Shown here in pieces: positions 5,523-11,310 of a DNA stretch of 11,310 bases. The position numbers and the translations under genes were made by a program. Origin of the DNA: DATDQA01 sp035292505 (GTDB taxonomy: Bacteria > Bacteroidota > Bacteroidia > Chitinophagales > Saprospiraceae); NCBI GenBank assembly GCA_035292505.1, contig DATDQA010000329.1:1-11310 (forward strand), written 5' to 3'. Numbering within the stretch: the first letter of the stretch is position 1; each line of letters starts with the position of its first letter. The notes below the pieces were generated by a model. It worked only from the letters and a program-made list of their open reading frames with translations, made no database searches and was not told the origin of the DNA.

Positions 5523-6620
5523 TCACGATTTCATCGCTCCAAGCTTCTTGAGATACTTTTCTGAATTTGCTCTGACTGCTTCCGGAGGATTCAGCGACAG
5601 CGACTTTTTGAAGCTTTTAATGGCGTTCTCCCTATCCCCTTTTATCGCATATCCTTCACCCAGGCTATCCCATGCATTCGCGCTTTCCGAAAACCTCTCG
5701 GTATTGACGATAAAGATGTGAATGGCTTTATCATGGGCTCCCTGATTGAGAAGTTGATAACCATACGCATTGAGTTCAACTTCTGTTCCAAGTGTCAACG
5801 CCTCTGCTTGTATTTTTTCGGCTTCAGCGGCTTTATTCTGTTGTTCCAGTAATCCCGCCTTTACCGTTAATGTGGTAAAATTCTTATTCATCCCGATTGC
5901 CTTGTCAGCCCATTGGAGGCCCATTTCGGGATTTATCTTATTCAGAAGCGCGTAGTTTGCCGCCGAGGCATATCCCTGCCAATTGAATCCCACCGGACCT
6001 TTCAATTCATCCATGGCATTCGCGATCACAATGTCGTCTACTGCGAATTCGATCCGAACAGGGAACTGCTTATTCTCCCAATTCAACACAAGCTCAGCAT
6101 TGTTTTTCGTGAGATTGATAAAATCATAGGTGAGCAATTCCGTCATGGCATGGCTGCGTAATTGGATTTTGGCACGGAGTTGGTCATGATCAGATTCATA
6201 AAAAAAGCTTCCCCACGAACGGTAGTCTTTGGACAAGATCACCTCTCCACTGTCATCGGGGCTGATTGTAAAAAACAACCCATAGCGGCCTGCGGGCACA
6301 GCGTGTCCTTCCACCGTTGCATCGTGTGAAAATTCAATCACCGTGTTTTCATTCGCGCCGGCGCGCCACGGAGCCGACTTTTGGTAGCCAAAGTTTTGCA
6401 CATTCCATCCATAAGGCACAAGATCACCCCAGATCACACGGCCTCTGACAGATGGTCTGGAATACTCGACCGTGACCGAAGAGATGCCGATCGTTTGAGA
6501 TACTTTGCCTGCAGGACTCGGAGTTCTTGGAGTTGTAATTCCCTGTGTCCATGCAGCTGCGGAGAATGCGAGTAAGCTTGCAATGGAAAACAGGTAGCGG
6601 AGTGTAACTTGTTGTTTCAT
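5523..6620 (-). CDS. DUF2911 domain protein with C-terminal TPR repeats, secreted
   Basis: A 365-residue protein with a signal peptide at residues 1-26 (hydrophobic core YLFSIASLLAFSAAAW, cleavage near TQ-G). The DUF2911 domain spans roughly 34-190: it opens with SPAGKVSQTIGISSVTVEYSRPSVRGR and continues with LVPYG, PWRAGANENTVIEFS and AVPAGRYGLFFTIS, all hallmarks of the family in Bacteroidota. The C-terminal part, about 215-365, is alpha-helical with tetratricopeptide repeats; the best unit is NAWDSLGEGYAIKGDRENAI followed by KSFKKSLSLNP. TPRs suggest protein contacts, probably in the periplasm. DUF2911 has no established biochemical role. A possible promoter with TTGAAC and TACATA about 16 bases apart lies upstream near 6650-6680, but it is weak. 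The gene appears monocistronic. Confidence 0.9.
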   Translation of the reverse strand: MKQQVTLRYLFSIASLLAFSAAAWTQGITTPRTPSPAGKVSQTIGISSVTVEYSRPSVRGRVIWGDLVPYGWNVQNFGYQKSAPWRAGANENTVIEFSHDATVEGHAVPAGRYGLFFTISPDDSGEVILSKDYRSWGSFFYESDHDQLRAKIQLRSHAMTELLTYDFINLTKNNAELVLNWENKQFPVRIEFAVDDIVIANAMDELKGPVGFNWQGYASAANYALLNKINPEMGLQWADKAIGMNKNFTTLTVKAGLLEQQNKAAEAEKIQAEALTLGTEVELNAYGYQLLNQGAHDKAIHIFIVNTERFSESANAWDSLGEGYAIKGDRENAIKSFKKSLSLNPPEAVRANSEKYLKKLGAMKS

Positions 6621-6721
6621 GATCGTGATGTTTAGAAATGAAAAATCAGGTATGTAAAGTCGCTAACTCCCTGTTCAAAAGGGCTCTTTTTTCTTCGGGG
6701 GTGGGAGGTATATCGACGAGT

Positions 6722-6786
6722 GGCGGGAGGGCATAGAGCAGATGGAAGCGTAGCGGACATCCCGCTTAGGCGGGAGGGCATAGAGC
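6722..6786. repeat. 18-bp direct repeat with an adjoining hairpin
   Basis: GGCGGGAGGGCATAGAGC occurs at 6722-6739 and again at 6769-6786, 47 bases apart. Overlapping the second copy is a perfect hairpin, TCCCGC-TTAG-GCGGGA (6760-6775). The combination of repeated G-rich block and palindrome resembles a small interspersed repetitive element; it lies between the DUF2911 gene and the barrel gene and is more GC-rich than its surroundings. Confidence 0.7.
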
Positions 6787-6840
6787 GTCACAAAAGCATA
6801 CTTAGTAAACGAAACTCTATTCACAGGTACTTCGTCAAAA

Positions 6841-7680
6841 TCAGGTACCCCTATATGTTCCTATACGATAGAGCAATCCAACAGATGCAGTCAGGTAGTT
6901 TGCGCAAAACAAAGAAACATCAGCACCCACATCCAAAGTCCATTTATCTTTCATCTGCCATGTAAAGCCCGTACCAATTATGAATGGATGCACAATGCCA
7001 CGTCCTCCCTCATAAGTACGCAGAGGAAAAGAAACTCCTGCAATACTTGCCTGCAATTCAGCTTCATACGATTTCAACCATGCTACTCCTGCCGACAGAT
7101 AGGGCCTTACTTTCCCTGTACCAAAGATATAGTTCATCGAGACATTGAGTTGATCAAATCTCACATTTGTGGTGATCTCTCCTTCCTGCTCAAACGGTTC
7201 CATACCGTTAGAAGGATGCACCTCAATCGGAAACGTGGCGATAAGATCATGCCGGCGATGCTGATAGCCAAACTCAAAAGACCAATGTCTGCGAAGTTGC
7301 ATTTGCCAGGATACTCCCAGCGACATTGCATTTTTCACCAGGTAGGATTCAAAATCCCCTATCTCAAAGTCTCCTCCCAGGCGTTGGGCTATTTGTTCGT
7401 ACACGCCTTCCTGTATTTCCAGAGCGTCATCGACACTCCAGCGATGCACCGAATTCCACTGTCTATTTGGTTTCAATGGAAAAGCGATGCCGCCATCCAC
7501 TCCAATGTACCACCAGTGAGGAGTCCCCTTGGTGCTGTGTATCTCGAGAAAAGGTCTTTGCACGTCTGGAGGAGTGTCGGGATTGGATGATTGGGCTGAG
7601 AAGGTGAAACTCGTCAAGGTTAGAAGGAAGGTGATAATATGTGGAGGTGGTAATTTCAAAATAGTATTAATGTTCTGCAT
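6841..7680 (-). CDS. Outer-membrane beta-barrel protein, hypothetical
   Basis: A 279-residue protein with an N-terminal signal sequence whose hydrophobic core is IITFLLTLTSFTFSA, cleaved probably after SAQ near residue 30. The mature part opens with WWYIGVDGGIAFPL, then alternates amphipathic strands rich in aromatic residues: AMSLGVSWQMQL, HWSFEFGYQHRR, VRFDQLNVSMNYIFG, VRPYLSAGVAWL, PFIIGTGFTWQM, KWTLDVGADVSL, TASVGLLYRIG. This pattern fits an 8-stranded OmpA/OmpW-like barrel of the kind common in Bacteroidota. An acidic helical insert (DDALEIQEGVYEQIAQRL) sits between the first two strands. The last residues do not end in the usual aromatic. Ligand or function cannot be inferred. The next upstream gene is another barrel protein 38 bases away, and the two may be co-transcribed. 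Confidence 0.82.
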   Translation of the reverse strand: MQNINTILKLPPPHIITFLLTLTSFTFSAQSSNPDTPPDVQRPFLEIHSTKGTPHWWYIGVDGGIAFPLKPNRQWNSVHRWSVDDALEIQEGVYEQIAQRLGGDFEIGDFESYLVKNAMSLGVSWQMQLRRHWSFEFGYQHRRHDLIATFPIEVHPSNGMEPFEQEGEITTNVRFDQLNVSMNYIFGTGKVRPYLSAGVAWLKSYEAELQASIAGVSFPLRTYEGGRGIVHPFIIGTGFTWQMKDKWTLDVGADVSLFCANYLTASVGLLYRIGTYRGT

Positions 7681-7718
7681 TGGAGATTCTGGTACTTAAC
7701 AACCCTATGCGCAACACA

Positions 7719-8360
7719 TCAAAAACGAATTCCGGTCAAAACACCAAGCCCGATGTAGTGCTGATTCCAATAATTCTCCAGAACGACTTGCTCCAAAGAA
7801 TAAAATCCTTTGACTCCTAATTGTACAGAAAGGGTTTTTACCTTGAATTCCCTGCCTACACTAAAAAAGATTGGAAATGAGAGGTCATTGTAATTCCTTT
7901 GATTGAAGTCATCCCATCGTGAGACGATCTTTTCACCATTGATCTTGAATGTGACCTGTCTCATCAAGCGACCTGGGTTTGAGAAATTCAAGCCTATACC
8001 GATCTCGGGCCGCACATACCATGATCCGAAGTTGTATTTCAAACCGACGGGAATCGTGATATAGTCGTGATTTGTGTATAGCTCAATGTAATCGATGTCG
8101 TTTTGTCCTTCTAAAAAGACTGTCCATCTATCCCTGGCATTCACATATCCCAAACCTATCGATACGCCAAATCTTCGCGATAAATTCCATTCGGCTCTCG
8201 TGAAAAACTGATGACTGAAATTGAATCCGGGATTACTGAAGTTATCCGTGAGTTTAGAGTAATTCGGTGTGTACTCGATACTCACGTCAAATCTTTCCGT
8301 CTGAGCATGGAGTAAGTAAAGACAGCCCGCAAAAGTCAGAGTAAGGAGTAAGTGTTTCAT
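7719..8360 (-). CDS. Outer-membrane beta-barrel protein (porin-like, OMP_b-brl type)
   Basis: A 213-residue protein beginning at ATG with a classical signal peptide MKHLLLTLTFAGCLYLLHA, cleavage before QTE. The mature chain shows repeated membrane-strand patterns: FDVSIEYTPNYS, HQFFTRAEWNLSRRFGVSIGLGYVNAR, DYITIPVGLKYNFG, WYVRPEIGIGLNFS, LSFPIFFSVGREF, LSVQLGVKGFYSLE, and a final strand HYIGLGVLTGIRF ending in phenylalanine, the signal recognised by the BAM assembly machinery. The segment ITIPVGLKY is characteristic of Bacteroidota outer-membrane beta-barrel domains. It is followed 38 bases later by another barrel gene, so a two-gene envelope operon is plausible. No specific transport role is visible. 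Confidence 0.87.
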   Translation of the reverse strand: MKHLLLTLTFAGCLYLLHAQTERFDVSIEYTPNYSKLTDNFSNPGFNFSHQFFTRAEWNLSRRFGVSIGLGYVNARDRWTVFLEGQNDIDYIELYTNHDYITIPVGLKYNFGSWYVRPEIGIGLNFSNPGRLMRQVTFKINGEKIVSRWDDFNQRNYNDLSFPIFFSVGREFKVKTLSVQLGVKGFYSLEQVVLENYWNQHYIGLGVLTGIRF

Positions 8361-8547
8361 CAGAATAAGTGTTTAACAACACCGTGCTATTGGAGATTTT
8401 CTAAAATTACAAGTTTTAGCGGGTTATTTGAGTACCAGGTGAGACTTTAACATTTCAATCTCGCAAGCATGGATCGAACGTTGCCGCTCCTGGAGGGGGC
8501 AAAATCCATCTGGTGGGAGGTCGTGCTGAATCAAAACAGAAGGCGTA

Positions 8548-8585
8548 TTCTCACTTCCTATATAACCTTTTATTCAAAGTGAGAA
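8548..8585 (-). repeat. 9-bp inverted repeat at the 3' end of the membrane-protein gene
   Basis: TTCTCACTT (8548-8556) and AAGTGAGAA (8577-8585) form a perfect inverted repeat with a 20-base loop. It spans the stop codon (8551-8553) and last codons of the minus-strand membrane-protein gene. No T-run follows on the minus strand, so a standard intrinsic terminator is not supported; it could stabilise the transcript end. Confidence 0.45.
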
Positions 8586-8949
8586 CATACAACCCTAAGG
8601 CAACAAAGTACCCAATAGCAATAAAACTATACCAGTAAGGAAAAATACGAAGCACATTATGACTTCCTTTAAAAAGTATATAGGCATGTATGATCACCGA
8701 GCCGTCAAGATGAAAGATGAGTATCCCATAAGTGATTTTGTCCCAAATATTTTTGAAGGGCACTTGATGGGCATATAAAATCAGGCCCAACCCTGCATAG
8801 CCGCCTATAACTACTATAACCCAGTCAACCTCCCATGGAATTTCTTCTATGGGAAAGTTGAATATGATCCGGAGGATGTGAATAATTGTTCCCCCGATGT
8901 AGGGCATCAAACACACGCGGGCAAAAGTTCTGTAGTAGAAAGAATTCAA
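8551..8949 (-). CDS. Small four-helix integral membrane protein, hypothetical
   Basis: A 132-residue protein predicted to cross the inner membrane four times, at about residues 13-31, 41-60, 71-93 and 103-125. Notable stretches are GGTIIHILRIIF, VIGGYAGLGLILYA, ILIFHLDGSVIIHAYILF and PYWYSFIAIGYFVALGLYVL; the histidine in FHLDGSVIIHA and the aromatic pair YWYSF look conserved-type features, but I cannot name the family. The start is uncertain: no ATG precedes the TTG at 8949 before the in-frame stop at 8998-9000, and the next ATG at 8907 would cut into the first helix, so TTG is preferred. The C-terminus LNKRLYRK is positively charged, consistent with a cytoplasmic end. Confidence 0.72.
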   Translation of the reverse strand: MNSFYYRTFARVCLMPYIGGTIIHILRIIFNFPIEEIPWEVDWVIVVIGGYAGLGLILYAHQVPFKNIWDKITYGILIFHLDGSVIIHAYILFKGSHNVLRIFPYWYSFIAIGYFVALGLYVLTLNKRLYRK

Positions 8950-9001
8950 GGAAAAATGTGTTTTTTGTCGGCAGTGATATTTTGACTTTGTTGGTTGCTA
9001 T

Positions 9002-9344
9002 CTAATGATCATGGTTCGGCGATGTCGTGGCATTCTGCGTTGCGTCGGCCGGAACTACAGTCCTATTTTTTAGTCTTGTATCAATGAGATCGTATTCCAC
9101 GTGCGTGGCTATCCAGACGATAAAAATAAATTGTAACTGAAATTCTATATCAACAATTAACCTGTGTTTGTTTCCCGCAATATTGAACACGATCCTCTTG
9201 TCACCCAGCACAGAGACTGATCGATATTGTCCTTTTAATTCCTGTGGTGTCTGCATTACAAACTTCAGCATACCATGACCTCAAACTTTTCTCGGTCTCC
9301 GGATGCTAAAGATCTGGATGAAGCGCACGATGATGTGTTAGCAT
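9002..9344 (-). pseudogene. higB: HigB-type (RelE-like) toxin remnant, frameshifted, without antitoxin
   Basis: The intact part, from the ATG at 9271, reads TPQELKGQYRSVSVLGDKR, then VFNIAGNKHRLIVDIEFQLQ, FIFIVWIATHVEYDLID, the C-terminal two-thirds of HigB mRNA interferase toxins. The missing N-terminal part lies just upstream in another frame: HPETEKSLRSWYAEVCNA (9305-9252), which matches the HPDAExxLxxWYxEVKKA region of the family. The frame changes near 9248-9255, where the usual A-x-W-K-T-P junction has lost several bases, and an in-frame TAG lies at 9308-9306. The C-terminus also carries an atypical tail of about 20 residues after the usual end. HigB is normally followed by HigA; none is present before the next gene. 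I judge it a decayed toxin gene; a short expressed fragment from 9271 remains possible. Confidence 0.72.
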
Positions 9345-9372
9345 TCTCGATTATCAATTCTTGATGGTGTGA

Positions 9373-10074
9373 TCAATTCAAAGGATTGTTACTCTTGACT
9401 CTTAATTTTCCAATATATCTCTTAAACGCAATTTCAACTCCATAATTGAAAGGATAGTAATCCTTATTAAATTTAATTTGATTGTACTTTGAAATCGCAT
9501 GCTTGAGAAAAAGATTGAGTAACACACTTCCGTTGCGTGACCATTTGAATTCTACTTCCAGACTCCCTTTATAACTGAAGTTATTTCTTTGAATTTGAAA
9601 GATATGATCGTCTGCATAAATATCCCAAACAGCCTTACTTACAAAGCTGATATCGAAATAATTTGTATCAAATAACTCTATTGCATATCCGGCTTCGATT
9701 GACCAAAACGGAAATCTATCTGGCGTTACGAATAATTGCCCTCGCGAGTTGTAGTGATCATAAAGTGTAGCATACTCCGAGAAACCAAAGGCAATTCTAA
9801 AATCGTTCCCGCTCCGGACAGGAATAGTTCCTGATAAGGAAAATGTAGGAATGGGAGTACTTCTCTGGTTTTCACGATAACATACGGTACAATTATCGAG
9901 GACAACAAGCGCGTTGTGTAGATATGAACGCGCATAACCAATATCCAGCTGCAACGCTGGCCTGTACTCGAACTTTAGATTTCTGGAGCCTTTTACCTGA
10001 CTCATGCCGGGAAATGCGATAATTGCGATTGCAACAGCGGCGAGGCTTGTCTTAACTATATTTCCAATAATCAT
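9373..10074 (-). CDS. Exported beta-strand-rich envelope protein, hypothetical
   Basis: A 233-residue protein starting at ATG with a signal peptide (TSLAAVAIAIIAFPGMS, cleavage near residue 25). The mature part alternates strands of barrel character: FEYRPALQLDIGYARSY, PTFSLSGTIPV, DFRIAFGFSEYATLY, FWSIEAGYAIELF, FDISFVSKAVWDIYA, SYKGSLEVEFKWS, SVLLNLFLKHAI and YPFNYGVEIAFKRYIG. A C-x2-C pair (residues 62 and 65, in DNCTVCYREN) could form a disulfide after export. An outer-membrane barrel is the best guess, though the C-terminus does not end in an aromatic residue. It is flanked by toxin-antitoxin genes on both sides and shows no operon partner. Function unknown. Confidence 0.72.
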   Translation of the reverse strand: MIIGNIVKTSLAAVAIAIIAFPGMSQVKGSRNLKFEYRPALQLDIGYARSYLHNALVVLDNCTVCYRENQRSTPIPTFSLSGTIPVRSGNDFRIAFGFSEYATLYDHYNSRGQLFVTPDRFPFWSIEAGYAIELFDTNYFDISFVSKAVWDIYADDHIFQIQRNNFSYKGSLEVEFKWSRNGSVLLNLFLKHAISKYNQIKFNKDYYPFNYGVEIAFKRYIGKLRVKSNNPLN

Positions 10075-10153
10075 ATGCTAAGCTATCAGTAATATTCTTT
10101 TACTGTGATGGATTCTATTTCCTATGGCGAGAATATTACAGGCCTTTGCCCCG

Positions 10154-10576
10154 TTATCTGCCCGAAAGAAAAGCCTCAGGTCTCATAACCTGGATCTCTG
10201 ACTTTCTATAATCCCTTACGTTTCTGGTAATTAAGACGGGGATCTTGTGCTCAACGGCTGTATAGTATTGTATGGCATCCTCGAAATCCGCAAACTCTGA
10301 GGCAATAGCTCGGGCGATTTCCGATTCGCCTACTGGAAGTACAGAGACAAGGGTTTTGAATTTAGCCAGTATGCGTCTCGAATCATCTCGCTTGTATTGT
10401 GACCGAAGGATGTAGTCAATGTTCGCAAATGACAGCGCTGAAACGTAAATACGGATTTGCTTTAGATCTGCAAGAGTGAACAATCGTTCCGCATTTGCAT
10501 TGAATGGCTTTCTGGCAGATAAGAGATCGAGGCATACGTCAGTGTCCACGAAAACTGATGGAATGTTATTTGCCAT
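10154..10576 (-). CDS. PIN-domain toxin (VapC-like ribonuclease)
   Basis: The frame extends to an ATG at 10612, but the ATG at 10576 leads directly into the first PIN strand (MANNIPSVFVDTDVCLDLL) and overlaps the antitoxin by only 11 bases, so the 140-residue form is preferred. PIN acidic residues are visible at D11/D13 (FVDTDV), D97/E99/D100 (DFEDAIQYYTA) and D122 (TRNVRDY), which would hold the metal ions of the nuclease site. The motif VSALSFANIDYIL (45-57) is typical of the PIN_3-type subgroup found in Bacteroidota. Such toxins cleave RNA and are neutralised by the antitoxin encoded just upstream. The exact RNA target cannot be predicted. Confidence 0.88.
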   Translation of the reverse strand: MANNIPSVFVDTDVCLDLLSARKPFNANAERLFTLADLKQIRIYVSALSFANIDYILRSQYKRDDSRRILAKFKTLVSVLPVGESEIARAIASEFADFEDAIQYYTAVEHKIPVLITRNVRDYRKSEIQVMRPEAFLSGR

Positions 10577-10817
10577 ACTTCTTCGTGATATGTCTCTTGT
10601 AACTTTCTTCATAATCCCTCAATTCAGTTGCGTTGAGGACACCAGACAAACTTTTCACCAGTGGTGTTACGTCATCCGGTGCTGCAGGTGCTTTACTCAC
10701 AAGGAATTGCAAATAGGACTCAACGAGTTTGGATAGACTCGTGTTTTTCTTTTTCGCGTAGATCTTAGCCTTGGCAATGACTTTTTCATCAACTTTTAAT
10801 GTGAGCTTGGTTGTCAT
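10566..10817 (-). CDS. DUF6364-like ribbon-helix-helix antitoxin
   Basis: The frame is open further upstream to 10898, but the ATG at 10817 gives an 83-residue protein that begins with the DNA-binding strand TTKLTLKVDEKVIAKAKIYA, matching the family's usual start; the upstream codons overlap the promoter palindromes. The N-terminal 40 residues fit a ribbon-helix-helix fold (strand, helix VIAKAKIYAKKKN, turn TSLSKLVESYLQFL). The C-terminal part, with PLVKSLSGVL and the charged ELRDYEESYKRHITKKYGK, would wrap the toxin. It overlaps the PIN toxin gene, so the two are translationally coupled. It is expected to repress its own promoter, where two palindromes are seen. Confidence 0.86.
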   Translation of the reverse strand: MTTKLTLKVDEKVIAKAKIYAKKKNTSLSKLVESYLQFLVSKAPAAPDDVTPLVKSLSGVLNATELRDYEESYKRHITKKYGK

Positions 10818-10833
10818 GGTAAGTTTGATTTTA

Positions 10834-10866
10834 GTACGTACAAAGATAAAAAAGCGGGACGTACGT
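10834..10866 (-). promoter_or_regulatory. Twin palindromic operators flanking a TAnnTTTG promoter element
   Basis: Two perfect 8-bp palindromes, GTACGTAC (10834-10841) and ACGTACGT (10859-10866), are centred 25 bases apart, just upstream of the antitoxin ATG. Between them, on the minus strand, TATCTTTG (10848-10841) fits the Bacteroidota -7 element TAnnTTTG; no clear -33 TTTG is found at the right distance. Repeated palindromes over the promoter are what an autoregulating ribbon-helix-helix antitoxin would use. Confidence 0.55.
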
Positions 10867-10907
10867 AAGACTTCATTGGACATGCATATTGACGACATTA
10901 ACCCTTA

Positions 10908-11063
10908 TGGCAGTTTGCCTGCCTGAGCCCTACTCCACGATCTATCCGCCAGCAACTCCGTCTTCCTCATCACCGTCTCGATAGCCACCTTGTACGAAAT
11001 TTGTCCCGAAGGGATTCCTTTGGCGCACCTTCGCATCCACACACCATATTCTGGCAGTTTGCC
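10908..11063. repeat. 12-bp direct repeat TGGCAGTTTGCC
   Basis: TGGCAGTTTGCC is present at 10908-10919 and 11052-11063, 144 bases apart. The second copy forms one arm of the structured element at 11052-11114. Together with the two related CCTTTGGC-containing blocks (11004-11027 and 11080-11107), this suggests an ancient imperfect duplication of one repeat unit. Confidence 0.65.
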
Positions 11064-11114
11064 CCGAAATGACGCCTTTCCCAAAGGGATGCCTTTGGCA
11101 TGGCGCAACTGCCA
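11052..11114. repeat. REP-like structured element with nested stems
   Basis: An outer stem pairs TGGCAGTT (11052-11059) with AACTGCCA (11107-11114). Inside is a perfect hairpin CCAAAGG-GATG-CCTTTGG (11081-11098). A related block at 11004-11027 (TCCCGAAGGGATTCCTTTGG and on) keeps the inner sequence in diverged form. Nested palindromes in non-coding DNA are typical of REP/BIME-type elements, though no RAYT transposase is in the window. Confidence 0.7.
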
Positions 11115-11143
11115 CAAAATACCTCTCCACTTTCTATCACGCG

Positions 11144-11178
11144 TCAACATCAAACATTGAGCATGCAACATTGAGTCT
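11144..11178. repeat. Heptanucleotide-period array 3 (five units)
   Basis: TCAACAT, CAAACAT, TGAGCAT, GCAACAT, TGAGTCT follow each other in a strict 7-base phase with consensus nnAACAT. It is short and degenerate, but the same period as the two arrays near 5368-5517. Confidence 0.55.
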
Positions 11179-11209
11179 ACTCCGAAAAGTCATCTTTTGT
11201 CCTCCCGCA

Positions 11210-11297
11210 CCCCTCGATCCCCTGAAGGGGAAGTCCACGCACATTGAATTTCAATGTATTATGCGGGCGGCGGTTCCACCTTTAGGGGGTCAGGGGG
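11210..11297. repeat. Imperfect inverted-repeat element with palindromic centre
   Basis: The left arm (11210-11232, containing CCCCTGAAGGGGAA) and the right arm (11274-11297, containing TTCCACCTTTAGGGGG) are imperfect reverse complements over about 23 bases. The centre holds a near-perfect palindrome, ACATTGAA-T-TTCAATGT (11241-11257). The size of about 90 bases and the terminal inverted repeats resemble a MITE or REPIN-like interspersed element. No target-site duplication could be recognised. Confidence 0.65.
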
Positions 11298-11310
11298 TAG
11301 TGAAGCACTT

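Larger units (their letters stand above)
10899..11310. other. Repeat-rich intergenic region at the right edge
   Basis: About 410 bases with no supportable gene. A minus-strand frame from 11171 to 10905 exists, but much of its translation is the repeated AKGIPxG produced by the REP-like repeats, so it is rejected as a gene. The region holds the repeat elements listed separately, including a third heptamer array and an edge element that may continue beyond the window. Confidence 0.6.

Noticed and set aside
6988..7590. 200-codon plus-strand open frame
   Set aside because: It lies opposite the beta-barrel gene, which has a signal peptide and clear strand pattern; the plus frame shows no motif and is a shadow.
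8548..8585. Intrinsic terminator for the membrane-protein gene
   Set aside because: The inverted repeat has a 20-base loop, includes the stop codon and is not followed by a T-run on the minus strand.
10905..11171. 88-codon minus-strand open frame
   Set aside because: It contains two AKGIPxG segments encoded by palindromic repeats and a 12-bp direct repeat; no recognisable family, so it is treated as non-coding.

Overview
This window most likely comes from a Bacteroidota chromosome, probably a Cytophagales-type free-living bacterium. The support is indirect: a DUF2911 + TPR secreted protein, several signal-peptide-bearing outer-membrane beta-barrel proteins, the small protein with the RNLNRAVW tail, a TAnnTTTG-type promoter element, weak Shine-Dalgarno signals, and heptanucleotide-period intergenic arrays. 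No rRNA, tRNA, CRISPR array or intact transposase gene is visible. All genes are on the minus strand except the first, which enters from the left edge on the plus strand.

Layout. (1) 3-935, plus: the C-terminal part of a secreted protein built from repeated small beta-rich modules. (2) 936-1239: intergenic sequence with a repeated 11-mer and inverted repeats. (3) 1240-3992, minus: a tight six-gene operon, read in transcription order as ArsM-like methyltransferase, TusA-like protein, DsrE-like protein, ECF sigma factor, zinc-finger anti-sigma factor and single-domain rhodanese. A near-canonical ECF promoter (GGAAC, 16 nt, CGTC) lies just upstream of the first gene, so the sigma factor probably controls its own operon. 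(4) 4243-5147: two small hypothetical proteins. (5) 5148-5522: intergenic DNA with two 7-bp-period arrays. (6) 5523-8360: DUF2911/TPR protein and two outer-membrane barrels. (7) 8551-10074: a four-helix membrane protein, a broken HigB toxin remnant without antitoxin, and another envelope protein. (8) 10154-10817: an antitoxin (DUF6364-like) and PIN toxin pair with twin palindromes over its promoter. (9) 10818-11310: repeat-rich DNA with a REP-like structured element, a third heptamer array and a large imperfect inverted repeat at the right edge.

The most interesting system is the six-gene operon. Three sulfur-carrier families (TusA, DsrE, rhodanese) and a SAM methyltransferase are co-transcribed with a sigma/anti-sigma pair that itself carries thiol or metal-binding motifs (C-H-C-C in the anti-sigma; CxC in the sigma tail). 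I infer a self-amplifying stress response handling reactive sulfur species or a thiophilic metalloid such as arsenic, selenium or tellurium. The inducer and the methylation substrate cannot be read from sequence.
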